64,000 nt of DNA, taken from Salvator merianae. Taxonomy: Eukaryota; Chordata; Lepidosauria; Squamata; Teiidae. Below are positions 11,396 through 23,712 of the stretch, piece after piece. The position numbers and the translations under genes are program-made. The notes below the pieces were generated by a model, which saw only the letters and a program-made list of their open reading frames with translations, searched no databases and had not been told where the DNA came from. Numbering within the stretch: the stretch's first letter is position 1; the number at the start of each line of letters is the position of its first letter. Where the stretch lies: positions 26,953,495 to 27,017,494 of the forward strand of contig QVOM02000101.1 of NCBI GenBank assembly GCA_003586115.2, read 5' to 3'.

Positions 11396-11671
11396 AAACA
11401 AATAGAATTAAAAACAATGTATTAAAACTATGGGCATGTAGGAAGAATGAACAGCCATTATCACAGAGGAAGTCTGAGGGAAGATATTAGTCTTTAGTTA
11501 ACAGCACTAAATGGCTTTCAGAAGAATTCCAAAGAATGGGTACCATTAGAGAGAATGCCCATAGCAACATATAACACAAAGAATAATGCAATATCATAGC
11601 AAGAACACACAGAACTAGAAACGAACAGCTTCTCCTTCCATGCTGAGTATCACATACTAGTTGTTAATATA

Positions 11672-11830
11672 GTGGGCCTTTTCACATTTTGCAAGTTAAA
11701 ATGGGATAATTATCCCATTCTAACATGGAATAGACCACACAGCGTAGACACTGTCCATATTGCCTGGCCGGAAACCACACCAGAAGAATATTTTTGTCAG
11801 CTCTCTTTGTAATGTTGGCTGCAATTCTGA
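11672..11830 (+). mobile_element. Left-end fragment of the GGCCTGTTCACAC inverted-repeat family
   Basis: It starts GGGCCTTTTCACA, has the internal hairpin GGGATAATTATCCC, and continues with the ACAGCGTAGACACTGTCC block shared with 23715 and 25630. It is truncated on the right just before the L2 fragment. Confidence 0.65.
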
Positions 11831-11949
11831 ACTAAGATAATTTACCTGTCTTCCATCCCCTTCATAGTGGTTTTCTTCTTTGATATATTTGTTGAAACAA
11901 TTTGTGAATGTAACAAATCTGACTTGAGTGGTCTTGCTGGATCTTAAAG

Positions 11950-13440
11950 AGGCCATGATACATCCCTCCTCAAAATATCCTCCCTGGATCCAGAAGATCT
12001 AAACAACTATCACCCAATTTTTGGATAAGGCAAACATACCATTTTTGGATAAGGCATTGAAGATGGTAAAAGCTGTTATACTGCAGGGATGTTCAGAAGA
12101 AGCTGATTATCTAGACCCATTTTGAATCTGGCTTCAGGCCCAATTTTGATACTCAAACCATCTCAGTTTCCCTCATTGATGACCTTCTCTGGGAGGGAAA
12201 ACCAAAAAAACAAAAACAAAAGTACAGTGCAAGATTCTTTTAGAAAGGCTATGGTTTTGGGGAGTTGGGGAGTTTGGGGAGTTAATGATTCTGCTCCTAT
12301 ATCTAAGACTGGAGTCAGAGAGTAGTTACAGAAGATTCTTGTTTAACATCTTAGAACAACCCTGTGGTGTCAATCTTATGTCTCATGCTTTTTAATATCT
12401 ATATGAAGCCACTGGGGGACATCATCAAGAGATTAAAATGAAGTGTCATCGATAAGCAGATAGTACCCACTTCTATCTGTCTGTGCCATCTGAATCAGGA
12501 AAGGTGGTTGAAGTGATTGACAGGTGACTGGAGAAAGTAATGGACTGGATGAGGAACAACAACAAAAAAAAAGAACTAGGATCCAGACAAAATGGAAATA
12601 CTACATATCACAATATCTTAGGTCTATGAAGTAGGGAGGCACCCTGATCTCAGAGGAACTATATTGCCCTGAAAGGGTCAGGTGTGAAATCTGAGGATGC
12701 TCTTGGACTGTGCGATGACACTTGAAGCTAGGTGGTGGGGGTGGCCAAGAGTGCCTACTTCAACTCTAGCTGGTTCACCATCTCCAGCCTTTTCTGGTCA
12801 GAGGCAATCTGGCCACAGTAATCCATGCTTAGGTAACTTCCACACTGGACGATTATAATGCACTCTGTGTAGGGTTGCCCTTGAACATGGTTTGCAAGCT
12901 GCAGCTTGTGTAGTAGCAGTGAGTCTGTTAACACATTCTGCTGGTCAGATGCACATCACACTGGTCTTAAAAGAACTGTACTGGTGACAATTTATTACTA
13001 AACCCAATTTGACCTATAAGACCCGAAATGGTTTGCACCCCAAATATCTAAAGGACCACCTTCTCTCATATTAACTTGTCCATGCTTTAATATTTGCAAA
13101 TGGGACCCTCCTGGTTGCACCATCACCTTCAGTAGCTAAAATGTGGTTACTCAGGATAGAGCATTCTCAGTGGTAGCCCCCAACCTATGATATAGTCTCC
13201 TCACTGAAGTATGTCAGACATCTTCACTATATGCATTTGGAAAACTGATAAACACCTATTTTCTTTGACCTTTGGCTGAGGAAACAACTTTCACACTTTC
13301 AGACACTGTTATTGTTTTCAATAGTTTTTTTCTAATTTGTTTTTACTGCTATACCCATCCTGGGATTTTTGCATATAAGCTACAGAAAATGGGTGATATA
13401 CTTGCTCCAGAACAAGGTTGCTACTTCCCAAGAGTTTCAG
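11950..13440 (+). mobile_element. L2/CR1-clade LINE fragment, heavily decayed reverse transcriptase
   Basis: Broken-frame translation shows the LDPEDLNNY segment, an FLDKALE-like segment, an F-x-SGF-like segment, a YMKPLGDIIKR-like segment and a YADD box reduced to a stop followed by ADS. The same segments appear in the same order at 20430-21560. The 3' end contains the long untranslated region typical of these LINEs. Many stops and indels show an old copy with no coding potential. Confidence 0.78.
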
Positions 13441-14050
13441 GATATTGATTTATCTCAGGAATTGTAATGTGATGGGCCAGATTAGAGACCAGGGGACTCC
13501 TACTTAGGTAGGAGGAACCATTTACCATACTCAATTTATTTGCAATCTCTGGTAATGTTCTATGTACCTGACCAACTAAGCATCTGAAATCTTACTCCTT
13601 CCTGCCCCGCAAGGACTCTCAGTCCCAGAGAGCCCTCTAGGGGCAAGACAAAGAAACAAATGATGATCTTCTTGTGGGGTCTCCCAATCCCACACAAATG
13701 ATGTTCATGCTCTCAGATATGAACCTGGGCAACACACCTGGGTATGCATACAACCATCTTTTAGTCAACCTAGACTGCCACATATTATTTGATTCCCTTG
13801 CCTCCATGGAACCATCCACCCAAGATATTAAGACAGTTGTGCCCTACTCAAATTCAGACTCCTTCTGATATAACCCAAGAAAGATCTCAAAATGACTGAC
13901 TTTGTCCAACTGGCTTTGTTGCACAACCATCGATAGTATTTTCAGGGAATTTGATAATGTAACAAATTCCCTCAAGCTCTTTGCAGTTCTTGAGTGGGAA
14001 CAAGTGGCTTTGATGCAGATGAATGGGCTGCACCAATTCCAATGAACAAC
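13441..14050. other. Unassigned stretch between L2 body and LINE-like tail
   Basis: No exon or clear repeat match. The overlapping short ORFs around 13637-13868 have no recognisable motif. Confidence 0.4.
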
Positions 14051-14185
14051 CCATATCTATTAATCAAGGTTGCCCTTTTTATGTTTTATTGTATAGTGCA
14101 TATTGTCATTATATTTTATTCCCTTTTGTTAACTACTTTGTGCATTCTTTTGACTTAGAAAGGTGATATATAAATAAATGAAATG
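14050..14185 (+). mobile_element. Probable LINE 3' tail (L2/CR1 type)
   Basis: A TTTATTGTATAGTGC to GTTAACTACTTTG stretch ends in GGTGATATATAAATAAATGAA, which resembles the 3' terminus of L2-type LINEs. It may be the displaced 3' end of the copy starting near 11950. Short and diverged. Confidence 0.4.
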
Positions 14186-14942
14186 AAGAAAATCCCTCAT
14201 TGTTACAGAGCATTCAGGATTATGTAGAGATAAAGGGTCTAGGCAAAATATAATGTAAACTCGCTTTTCAGCAAATGTCTGCAGACAGGGATAAAAGATG
14301 GCAAAAAGTGTTATTCTTAGTCATTGTGTTATTAACCTTCCCCAAATTTCATCAACACACCTGTGATAGGCAGCTCTATCTCATTCATTGAATCTCCAGA
14401 ACCTCTGCCTGCTGTGGTTTGCAATTTATTTTGCTTAATTGCCATGTTAATGATTACCCTAAACTACTAGAATAACAACAACAAAACAAAACAAAACACT
14501 CAGTCTGGAGTGGAAGAACAGAGAGAAAAAAAATGAGCAGAAACATTTCAAATGTCTTTAGCTTGTCTTAAACCTAGTATTTCCTCTCTTTATTGTCAGA
14601 AATAGTGAATTCCATTCTCCCTGTCCCTAGAGAAACTAAGCTTCTCCTCTTAAGACAGTTGACCTTGTTGCTCTCAATGGATACATGTATACGTAAAAAG
14701 AAAAACATAAAAAAAGAATTTCAATAGGTTCACAAGTAATAATTACCTAGCTAATAATTTTAAAATAATAATAATATTTTTAAAAAAAGCTAAATAACAC
14801 ACTTTTTAGACAAGTGAGAATATGCTGCTGCTGCCAAGCAAGCCATCTAAAGTGATTCCACACTGGCCAGTTTACTAGTGTACTAGGAACTTTCCTAGCA
14901 GGGCTTCCCTTAGAGTGCACCACCATGTGGAAAGGAGGCTCT

Positions 14943-15177
14943 TAGTAGTGGTAGTAGTAGTAGTAGTAGTAATAAGAAAAGAAAAGAAGGAAGGAAGGAA
15001 GGAAGGGAGGGAGGGAAAGGAAAGGAAAGGAAAGGAAAGGAAAGGAAAGGAAAGGAAAGGAAAGGAAAGGAAAGGAAAGGAAAGGAAAGGAAAGGAAGAA
15101 AGAAAGAAAGAAAGAAAAATGTGTGTGTATGTATATATATGTGTGTGTGTGTGTGCGCGCGCGCGTGTGTGTGTGTA
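14943..15177 (+). repeat. Compound microsatellite: GTA, GGAA, AAAGG, GAAA, then GT/CG
   Basis: In order: GTA units (14943-14972), GGAA units (about 14988-15014), about sixteen AAAGG pentamers (15016-15095), GAAA units (15096-15117), then a GT tract with an internal GCGCGCGC segment (15121-15177). The long low-complexity ORFs on both strands here come only from the repeat. Confidence 0.95.
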
Positions 15178-15289
15178 TGAAAACAAAACAAAACAAAATA
15201 GAGTTAAATAAATGAGAAAAGAAATGATTTTTTAAAATGGTATAGAACACCCTGCCAGCTGGTTCAGTTAGTTTACATATTTGGAATCT

Positions 15290-15880
15290 CCAACTCAAAC
15301 TATTGGCATGGTTGTGCAAACAAAGGAACCTATATGCATATGGTTTAGGAGTATAAGAAAGTAAAAGAGCATTGGAAAATGATAGTGAAGGAAATTAATA
15401 AAATAATTTAGAGAACCAAATCTTTAACAAAAGAGATTTGTACAGGACATTTTATGAAAACCTCTCAACTGAGTGAAGAAGGTGGCTTTATTATGGACCA
15501 GCTTATAACTGCTACACATGCAGTTCTAGTTTATGAATGGAAGAACTTCTAAAAATGGATGTTACAGAACTGGTACAACTACATTATAGACCAAATGACT
15601 TTCTAAATAGTAAAGGAGACTAAAGGCATTTATAAGTTACAAAGATCGGAAAGTGGAGTGAAGGAAAAATAGATGAAAGTTAAATTGTATCTGGAAACTG
15701 ACTCAGGGAAAGAAGATGCTTCTCAGAAGTTAAATAGAATCTTCCAGTGGGGCATATGAAAATTATGGCAGATCTACGGGGAGCATGGGAGGGTAAGAAT
15801 ATATATGACAGGAAATATATGCAAATTATTTTGTAAAGAAAAATAATGTAAATATGTTCAAAGTTTTTTGTTTTTTAAGG
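15290..15880 (+). mobile_element. LINE-1 3' end fragment, decayed
   Basis: A broken frame gives WHGCANKGTYMHMV, a stop, then EYKKVKEHWK, matching the C-rich segment near the end of reptile L1 ORF2. It is followed by KEINKII, a LITATHAVLVYEWKN-like match to the TAARIVYAQRWK region, and an A/T-rich tail. Several stops and a frameshift show a nonfunctional relic. Confidence 0.7.
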
Positions 15881-16051
15881 GAGGTTTCTAGTATGATTAT
15901 TGTCTAGTATACTGACCAGTGTGGAGTTACCTTTAGATTGTATCCTGAGGTCTTCAGGAAAATGTACTACTTATCCACCCTAATGGAATACTAAACTAGC
16001 TAGTAGGATATTTTTTTTAACATTATAAGTTCATTTGAACTGTAAAATGAA

Positions 16052-16052
<1 letters not shown>

Positions 16053-16096
<44 letters not shown>

Positions 16097-16106
16097 CCTA
16101 TCTATC
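16053..16106 (+). repeat. (TCTA)n microsatellite
   Basis: About thirteen TCTA units with one TACC interruption near the end. Confidence 0.96.
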
Positions 16107-18101
16107 GGAAGAGAGAAAATTATAAAATATTCATCTTGAAATGAAATAAGTCACAAGATCTGTTTGATATTATTTTTTTTAAAAAAAAGAGAAAAAAGAA
16201 AATAAATGTTCCACATCACTTCTCATTGCATTTGCCTTATCAAGTTTATATACTCAGAACTTAACCTATTTATCAATGTTATGCAGGAATGATATGCCAA
16301 GTAACAAATTCAAGAACTTGCCTTGAAGTTAACACATGATAAATATGCTTCTTTCTGGGCTAGTCTGTGACTAATTATCTAGCACCACTTAACAGCAACA
16401 GCAAAGCCAAACCAAAGAAAAAAGGAGTTAAATATATATGCACCACTTTCACATACCTATACCTAAGGTGACTATCTAGCTTCTTTATTTAAGTATGTTG
16501 CTCATTTCAATTATGTATATGATAGTTAAGGTCCAGCATGGAATGCAATATCAGGTGCAATTTTTACAGAATTCAAACATTTAGTAGCCTTATGTTTTCA
16601 TAGGAATAAACTGGAAATTTATTAAATATTTTAATTTGTATGAATTTTTCATAATTGAAAATATTCAAATTTTGTGAATTCTGGAGTTCATTTTATCCCT
16701 AGTGAATTTATAGACACCATATTATTCACAATATGATAGACTTCTATCATGCTGAAGTACCATGATGTCCCCATTGTGTCAGGAACATGGAACAAACATT
16801 TTCAGCATGATGTGAGCAAAAGATCTCTCATTGGGGTGATAGAGTGGGGCAGGCTGCTTCTGATATATTCCCATTACTGTGGAATGTGTACTCATCTATT
16901 ATATATTTTACTTTTATGTTCAAGGTTTTACCAAAAGGTTGAAATGTTTAGATGACAAGCACTACAAAAAACTGTTTATTGGAAACAGTGTGCTCACTTT
17001 CTTCTCTTCTTTTCCTTTCTTTCGTTTTCTTTCTAAAAGTCTATTTGCCTTACATAACAAGGAGATGAGGCAAACTAGGAAATTTATCCAAGCAAAGTCT
17101 AATGCTTTTCAATTAATTACAGTGAATAAGACAACACTACTTTAACATTTAAGTAGACTAGGTGAGCCATTTAGCCCTTGTTAAAAGTAATTGAATGCAT
17201 TGCACTGATTCTTTTTCATTGTAAGTGTCCCAGTTAAGAAGGCATCCTTTTTGTCAAGATGCCAATTAAAGACCAGATCACGGTTCCATTAAAATCACTA
17301 GGAGTTTTGCTAAAAGTGCATTCCAAAGAGACTGCATCATTGCAGATATAATAACCATATGCCCTTTTGGCGTTCCCTTTTTTTCCTTGTGTTGAAGGGG
17401 AGATAATTACACAGAAGATTCTGCCATTTCCTAAAGGTTGGTACTTGAACACACCTTGAGCATCTTTATCTTTTAATTACATATGAAACGTAATGAAGCA
17501 TACAGATATACACAGTATAGGTGGTTTAATATAAAGAGGTTTATGGAAAGTAAAGCATCAGTTGCTGCTGGTCATGATCAGTAGGGCTACTTTGATGATA
17601 TTACTTACCTGTGCTAAAATGAATGTCCTTTTCTTTAATATTTTTAACATGGGGAAAAAAAAAAGTAATGCCCTACTATTTATTTTTCTTTATAAATCTG
17701 ACCGATTATAGTGAAATAGTGGATGCTGAATTAGATAGGTCTTTGATCCGATCCAGCTAGCTTTTTTTTAAAAAAAAGTTATCAGATTCAAAGAAACAAT
17801 AAAACTAAACTAACTAACAAAAACATAATTCAGACCTAGATGTATGTGTGCATATGCACAGGTGCAACAAATGACAATCATTATGTTGCTATCATTAGGA
17901 AGAGATAGCTTATGGATTGAAATTGTGATTGGTGACACAAAAAGGAAGTTTTCATTTTGTCTTTGTTGACAAAATGATAGCAGTGAGGTTTTGATAACAC
18001 TGAGGTTTCTAACCAGAATCCTGTCCTAGCTTCCCATGCACCACTACAGCATTTAAGGGTAGTGATTACTATAAATACCTGCAATTTTCTACATCCAAAG
18101 C

Positions 18102-18102
<1 letters not shown>
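16107..18102. other. Unassigned AT-rich stretch
   Basis: I see no exon, no LINE or SINE segment and no inverted repeats. Short ORFs at 16749-17145 and 17234-17452 lack motifs. Confidence 0.45.

Positions 18103-18164
<62 letters not shown>
18103..18164 (+). repeat. (GAAA)n microsatellite
   Basis: About fifteen uninterrupted GAAA units. Confidence 0.97.
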
Positions 18165-18165
<1 letters not shown>

Positions 18166-18879
18166 TTGCTTGAATAGATAAGTATTCTAAGTTAAATGAT
18201 TTGCAATTAGATTGTCAGAATGTAAGGGCAAGAAGAGCTAATGATTGTAAAAGCTTTATGCAATGAACTCATGGTGCATGTGATACATGACAATTATAAT
18301 TGTTGTGTAAAGGAAAACATTCTAAAAGCAAGACAGTATTTCTAAATTAGCAGCAAAAATAATGGTAATGATCATGTCTAAACATTAATAGGAAGATCCA
18401 CAGAAACATAATAATATTTTGTTAGAAATGCATTTTAAAAAAGAGAGAAAAAAGATAAACAGTTAAAATGAGCCAATAGATGGCAGGCAAACACTAAGTT
18501 TTAAAAATGGCTTTTTTAATTGTATTTTAATTATATTACATATATACTGTTGAAGATCCTATAAAGTGTAGCAGACTATTCTTGATGGATAGTAATAGTA
18601 ATGACAGAAAATGAATAAGATAATAAACATGTTTACTAATATTCAGGAAGTGATGCTGAAAGTAAAGATTGTGTGTATATATTAGTTTGTTCTTGTTAAG
18701 ATTCTATCTGCATTTTCAGATTTACAGACTTTAATATTAATAAGTGGCATATTTTTCTGGGATTTGAGGATCATAAAAATAATATATAGAGAGTGGATGC
18801 AGGACAGCCAATCAAGAGTCACTAGATGTTGCTGAGCTATAAATCCCATCATTCTTTGCCCAAGCCAGTAGAACTGTTC

Positions 18880-19170
18880 CAGGTGATTAATGGCTTATTA
18901 TCATCTAGTCATAAGGATGTTAACTATTCCACCTTTGGAAGTTTGCTGTGATGAATTTGCAAGGGATTTCCAGGACATAATCACTCAGATGCACATGGAA
19001 TTGGACTCTACAGTTGGATGTAATCCAGTGGAAGTACCCAGTGCACCATCTTGTCCTACTATTATGGTCAGTTTCAATTATTGTGGTCTGAAGAAATAGA
19101 CAAGCTGTTTGCAGCTATTTGTCCAATCACTTGCCTCTTTAACCCTTGCTCATCCTGTGTAGCCATGAGA
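18880..19170 (+). mobile_element. L2-type LINE, left part (linker before reverse transcriptase)
   Basis: The translated segment ARDFQDIITQMHMELDSTVG, followed by ICPITCLFNPC, matches the region between endonuclease and reverse transcriptase of squamate L2 elements. The same segment appears at 44580-44700. The coding sense stops at about 19170 (SCVAM) and resumes at about 20430 with THQRCMIEWVQ in the correct order, so this and 20430-21740 are one copy split by an insertion. Confidence 0.75.
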
Positions 19171-20429
19171 CATTATTATATGCAAATGGATATGGACCTT
19201 ATGAAATATAACTATAAATACAGAATCTGACCAGAATCCCTGGACTCTGTAGAAACCAGATTTTCTCTGCTTATCTCTTGAATAAGTTAACCTGGCTGCT
19301 CAGAGAAGTTCAGGAAATTACGCATTAATAGTTAACAAAAGATTGGGCAATTATCTGACCATCAAAACTAGTCCATTGTTCAAACTTACACCTTGAGAAC
19401 TCCTCTTTAAGAATGTAAATAGCAACATTTAAGCTAATCAACCAGAGTAGTTATCTGTCTATCTGTCTACGTGAAAAAGCACATGTTTGCTCTGCCAAAA
19501 TAAGTTTCCTCCTTTTTCTGTTTGGGAAAAAGAATATAAAAAGTTCAGGTTTTTCTATTAGAAAGTTAAGTTAGGAGAAGTTAGGAGTCAGCAGGAGCTG
19601 AGGAAGGAGGAGAAGACATTATGGAGCAGAAGAAGAAGAAAACATCTCAGCGCCATTTTTACCTTCGCTAAGAGCTGATTTTTACCTCCCTGAAATGGAG
19701 AGAGAACAGATTTTTCCAAGGAGCTGCCTGATTCACTGCTTGCAGTTTCCTTTATTTTCCTTTCTTTTTGAGCTGATTTCACTAAAAGAGGGATTCCATC
19801 TCTCTCTCTATGCCCCTTGGCAAAAGAGCTGTTTTTCCTTCTAAAGGAGTAAGGGTTGTGGAGCCGTATCTACATCCCATTCTCTGATTTTTCATGCATT
19901 TTTGCCTGCAAGAGACCCATGCATCTTTTCCCCCAGATTGTCCTTTTTGCCATAATGAAGTTTCATCTGGAGAAGACTGCAGATGGTGAAAGTTATCCCT
20001 TAGTGCTGAGGACATTCTTTAGTCTCCATTGCTAGCTTCTTCCAGACTCTCTCTCTCTTTCTCTCCCCCCCCCCACCTTCTACCTCTTTTACACACACTA
20101 AATAGGTCTCCTTACTTAGTTTGGAGCCAAGCCTTTTTCTTTTTGCTTTCCAAATGCCAAACTACCTATCCTACCTATGAAACTGGCTGATTCTAACAAA
20201 TTACTTTGTTTATGGCTATTTATTTGGATTTCAATCTTTTTGCTGGGTTATAATAAAAGATGCACCATTCTTTTCAAGGACTACCTCCCCTTTATTTGCA
20301 TTTCCTATGTCAATTTAGCATTATTAAAACCAGAACCAAAATATCGATCCCTACAAAGGTCTAATATCTGGGCAGAAGCTAATTTCCCCAAAATATCTTC
20401 CCAGAGCTCGGCCTTTAACACCTGTTAAC
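19171..20429. mobile_element. LTR-like insertion splitting the L2 copy (~1.26 kb)
   Basis: The stretch interrupts the L2 copy at one point and holds promoter-like and terminator-like features in plausible order: a TATAAAAAG near 19537, a purine-rich block, and a TTATAATAAAAGA polyadenylation-like signal near 20250. It ends near CCTGTTAACA. I could not find a convincing TG...CA pair with matching duplications, so a solo LTR is the preferred but unproven reading. ORFs on both strands are short and without motifs. Confidence 0.4.
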
Positions 20430-21339
20430 AAAAACTCATCAAAGATGTATGATTGAATGGGTTCAGAGTGTGATAAATGTCTCATTGCAGGAGGAAGAGG
20501 TGCCTGTGAAGTTTAAGGAAACTATGGTATTCCCCCTCCTTAAGGAGGTCTTCTTGGATCTAGAGGTACTTAAAAACAAAACAAACATCAACCACAAAAA
20601 CAAAAACAACCTTCTGTCCTGTCACTAATATCCCTTTTTGGACAAGGTGTTGGAGATGGTGATGGCTGCTGAATTGTAGGCATTATTTGGACGAAGCAGA
20701 TTACCTAGTCCTATTTCAGTCTAGTTTTGGGTGGGGCTATGTCACCAAGACTGTCTTGGTTGTCCTGATGGATGACATTTATTGAGAGAGTCCCTTGAGT
20801 CCTTGTTGATTCTCCTCTTATCTTTCAGCAGCTTCTGAAACCATCAAACATGGCATATTATTGGAGTAACTTCAGGGATTGGGATTGGAAGAAACCCTTT
20901 CACAGTTGTTCTCTTCCTATCTCCAAGTTAAGCTTCAGAAAAGCTTACATTGTTTAACACTCTGAGAGCTCACATGTGGACTTCCTCAGGAGTTAGTTTG
21001 GTCCCCTATGCTGTTTAACTTTTATATGAAGTTATTGGGAGAAGTCATCAGGAGATTTGCAGTGAAGTGTCACAAGTATGCTGATGACACCCAAACTCTA
21101 TCTCTCCATTCTATCTGAAACATGATCACTGCATAGATGCAGTACTGGGTTGGATGTGGACAGAGATGGAGATACTGTGTTTCAAGAGGTCCCAAGTCCA
21201 GGAAGTTATAGGACATCTTATTCTGGATGGGGCTGTTTTGTCCCAGAAAGAAAGGATGCATGTTCTGGATACAGCACTGCTGGATACAACACTGTCACTT
21301 GAGGCTCAGGTAACAGCAATAGCCATAAGTACTTACTAT

Positions 21340-21389
<50 letters not shown>

Positions 21390-21740
21390 ATATAGTATCA
21401 ATACAATTAATACAATCTGATAGTCCATAACATTTTTTACATTACATCACAGTAATTCATGCTCTGGTAGCTTCCAGATTAGACAACTGCAATGTGCTCT
21501 ACATAGGGCTACCCTTTAAGACTGTTCCAGTAATAGATCTGCCCCATTACTTCTCTGGTAGATATTCTAATTCTATCTTATTTCCCTGAGACTGGTAATA
21601 GATATTTCTTATCAGACTAAATAAAGCTGCCATATTCTGATTTAGTTTCAGGCTATGCCTCAACTTACCAATTTCAGACACCTCTGCAAATTGAAGAAGG
21701 TGCCCACTGCTACCCCATCTCCATTTTTGGTGGCAGTGTG
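20430..21740 (+). mobile_element. L2-type LINE, right part (reverse transcriptase and 3' region)
   Basis: Broken-frame translation shows QSVINVSLQEEEVPVKFKE, an FLDKVLEMV-like segment, DEADYLV-like and LVVLMDD segments, a YMKLLGEVIRRF segment and an intact YADD catalytic box at 21077-21088. Frameshifts and stops rule out function. A TTA microsatellite (21343-21388) has expanded inside it. The RT order and the 'GLPF' region toward 21540 agree with the L2 copy at 11950-13440. Confidence 0.82.
21343..21388 (+). repeat. (ATT)n microsatellite inside L2
   Basis: About fifteen ATT units interrupting the decayed L2 sequence. Confidence 0.96.
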
Positions 21741-23210
21741 TACCTCATGACAACTGTGTCAGTACTTTTTCCAGCACAATCACTGGCAGAGGCACTTCCT
21801 ATGCAGGGCAGTTTCTCCTGCCCTTCACAGAGAAGGAGCAATACTTCCGTACCTCTTCATTCCAAAATGGAAAAGGGGTGGGTGCTTATTTCCACAATGC
21901 CTCATCCGTCCTTGGCAACTTCACTTGGAAGTGGTGACACGTCCTTTGAATGCCCTTCAAGGACTGTTCCTCCCAGAGAGGCTTACAGTACCATTTTAAG
22001 TATATCAAGGCATGTAAAAGCAGGAGAGAAAGAAATTTCATCCTAAGAGGACTTATCCAGCATAAGTAATGAACTTGTGGAATGGCCCTGTAGTTGCCAG
22101 AAATGACACCTGAACCTTCAGAAGTAGAACCAGTTCTGAAGAATGCAAATGAAATGTGCTGTTGGGCCACTGGGCAAGGTTCTTTTGTATTTATTTATTT
22201 ATTTATTCCCTCATGTGAAATTGTTTTTGTTACAGTTAACATCAGTAAGAAACAACACCATCAGTATTAAACAAACAAAACAAAACATTCAATTTAGCAT
22301 GACTTCCAATGTCAAATACACTGTATTTGTATGGTTACTAATTGCTATTTGAATACTGATTATTTTATACAGCCAAATTTTTGTATCATTACAGCAGTTT
22401 CTGGGGAAATGCAGTGGCATCTAAAGCAAATAAATGTTAGATAGTTTGCTCATTGTTAATCTATTTTGTCTTTTGCTCATTGTTAATCTATTTTGTTTTT
22501 TTTCATCATGTAGTTCAGACTCAGTAAAGGATAGACCGATAAAAATAAACATGCTGATTCAGTTCTTTTCATTTATTCTAAATTATTAGAAAAGTTATAA
22601 GCTGAAAGTTCCTGACTTACAAGCTGTATACAAATGGCCTTCAAAAACACCAACTGCCTGGATGGGAAGCATGAGTCCCACTGTTGGAATGAATGGGATT
22701 ATTAGATTGAATGATGTGTTATACAAATGCCATTTGCTGCAGCATAAGACTTTGAGGTAGATCCTTTTCCCAGTTGTGTTGTTTCCTCATCAGATAGTCC
22801 TCCAACTCACCAAAAGTAGTGGACTTCAGGCCATACTTCTGGTTCAATGGCCACTCTGAGGTGAATTTCACTGACTATTTATCTTGTTTCATGGCAAATG
22901 AGACATCTGGGGCTCCTGAACCAACTTAGGTACTCCCCAGATATGGGTCCCTCTAAATAACCCCCAGGAGACACTTTTAGGTCCATGTGGATACAGCCAT
23001 AAATATCATCAGAGAATGTAGAGGATTATATGGTGCTGGATTATTTTACTGCATTTAATATTTTGCTCCAAAGTTGTTACTATTTACTTATGTTAGTAGT
23101 TTTCCAAAAATTTTGAAGGGAATCATGTCTGCTCCTGCAGGTTAACATAAGAGTGGGAAACTTACAGGCAAATACAATACACTATTGTGTTGCATATGAC
23201 TATGAAGACA
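21741..23210. other. Unassigned stretch
   Basis: No exon or clear repeat is visible. The overlapping ORFs at 21738-22170 lie on opposite strands and lack motifs. A short TATTTATTTATTTATT run is present near 22188. Confidence 0.4.
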
Positions 23211-23211
23211 T

Positions 23212-23670
23212 TTGGTGTTTTCCCACTTACCATGATAGAACAGACTAATTAGTCTGTTCTGTTGTGGTATTGACCGTGCAGCACAGATACTGTCTGTGCT
23301 GCAGGGCCAGAACCAGACTTGAAGCTGGCTACTGGCATTCACGATGCAAATGCCAGTAGCCATGCCTGACCCCTGCCACAGCAGCAGCCAGGTAGTGTCC
23401 AGCCACTGCCATGGTGACCGGCAGGCCTGCACATCATACCAGCACAATCAGGCCTAGGTGATCGGGCTGTGCAATGGCTGGATTGGATTACATGATGCTG
23501 TTCGAGTCTTCTGAGTCCTACAGGGGCATTGTACAGCCCAACCGTGTAGGTCTGATTGTGCCTGCACAATGATTGTGTTGCACCATCCTGGACACTTCCT
23601 AACCAGGTAGGTGTGAATGCACCTTACCTGGAGGTGATTATCACCTCCTGGTAAAGTTGTGGAGCACTAG
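23212..23670 (+). mobile_element. GGCCTGTTCACAC-family inverted-repeat element, copy A
   Basis: It contains hairpins AACAGACTAATTAGTCTGTT (23249-23268) and AGGTGATTATCACCT, and a GCCATGGTGACCGGCAGGCC block shared with copies at 10700, 23715 and 25630. The right terminal repeat is eroded, and it sits only about 45 bases before copy B. No coding capacity. Confidence 0.65.
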
Positions 23671-23712
23671 TTAGTGTTCCCTACAAGTATCCATGATCAG
23701 GAGTGGATAGGC

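Larger units (their letters stand above)
14846..15950. mobile_element. Composite DNA transposon bounded by ~35-bp inverted repeats
   Basis: The left end reads ATCTAAAGTGATTCCACACTGG then a CCAGTTTACTAG block. The reverse complement of the right end (about 15905-15950) gives the same word order with a few differences. The interior holds a compound microsatellite and an L1 tail, so the original short inverted-repeat element seems to have been split by later insertions and repeat expansion. A related end pair lies at 58081-58193. No transposase is seen. Confidence 0.55.

Noticed and set aside
14875..15319. Long overlapping ORFs on both strands
   Set aside because: They translate the compound microsatellite (FLSFP, GKERK and HTHT repeats).
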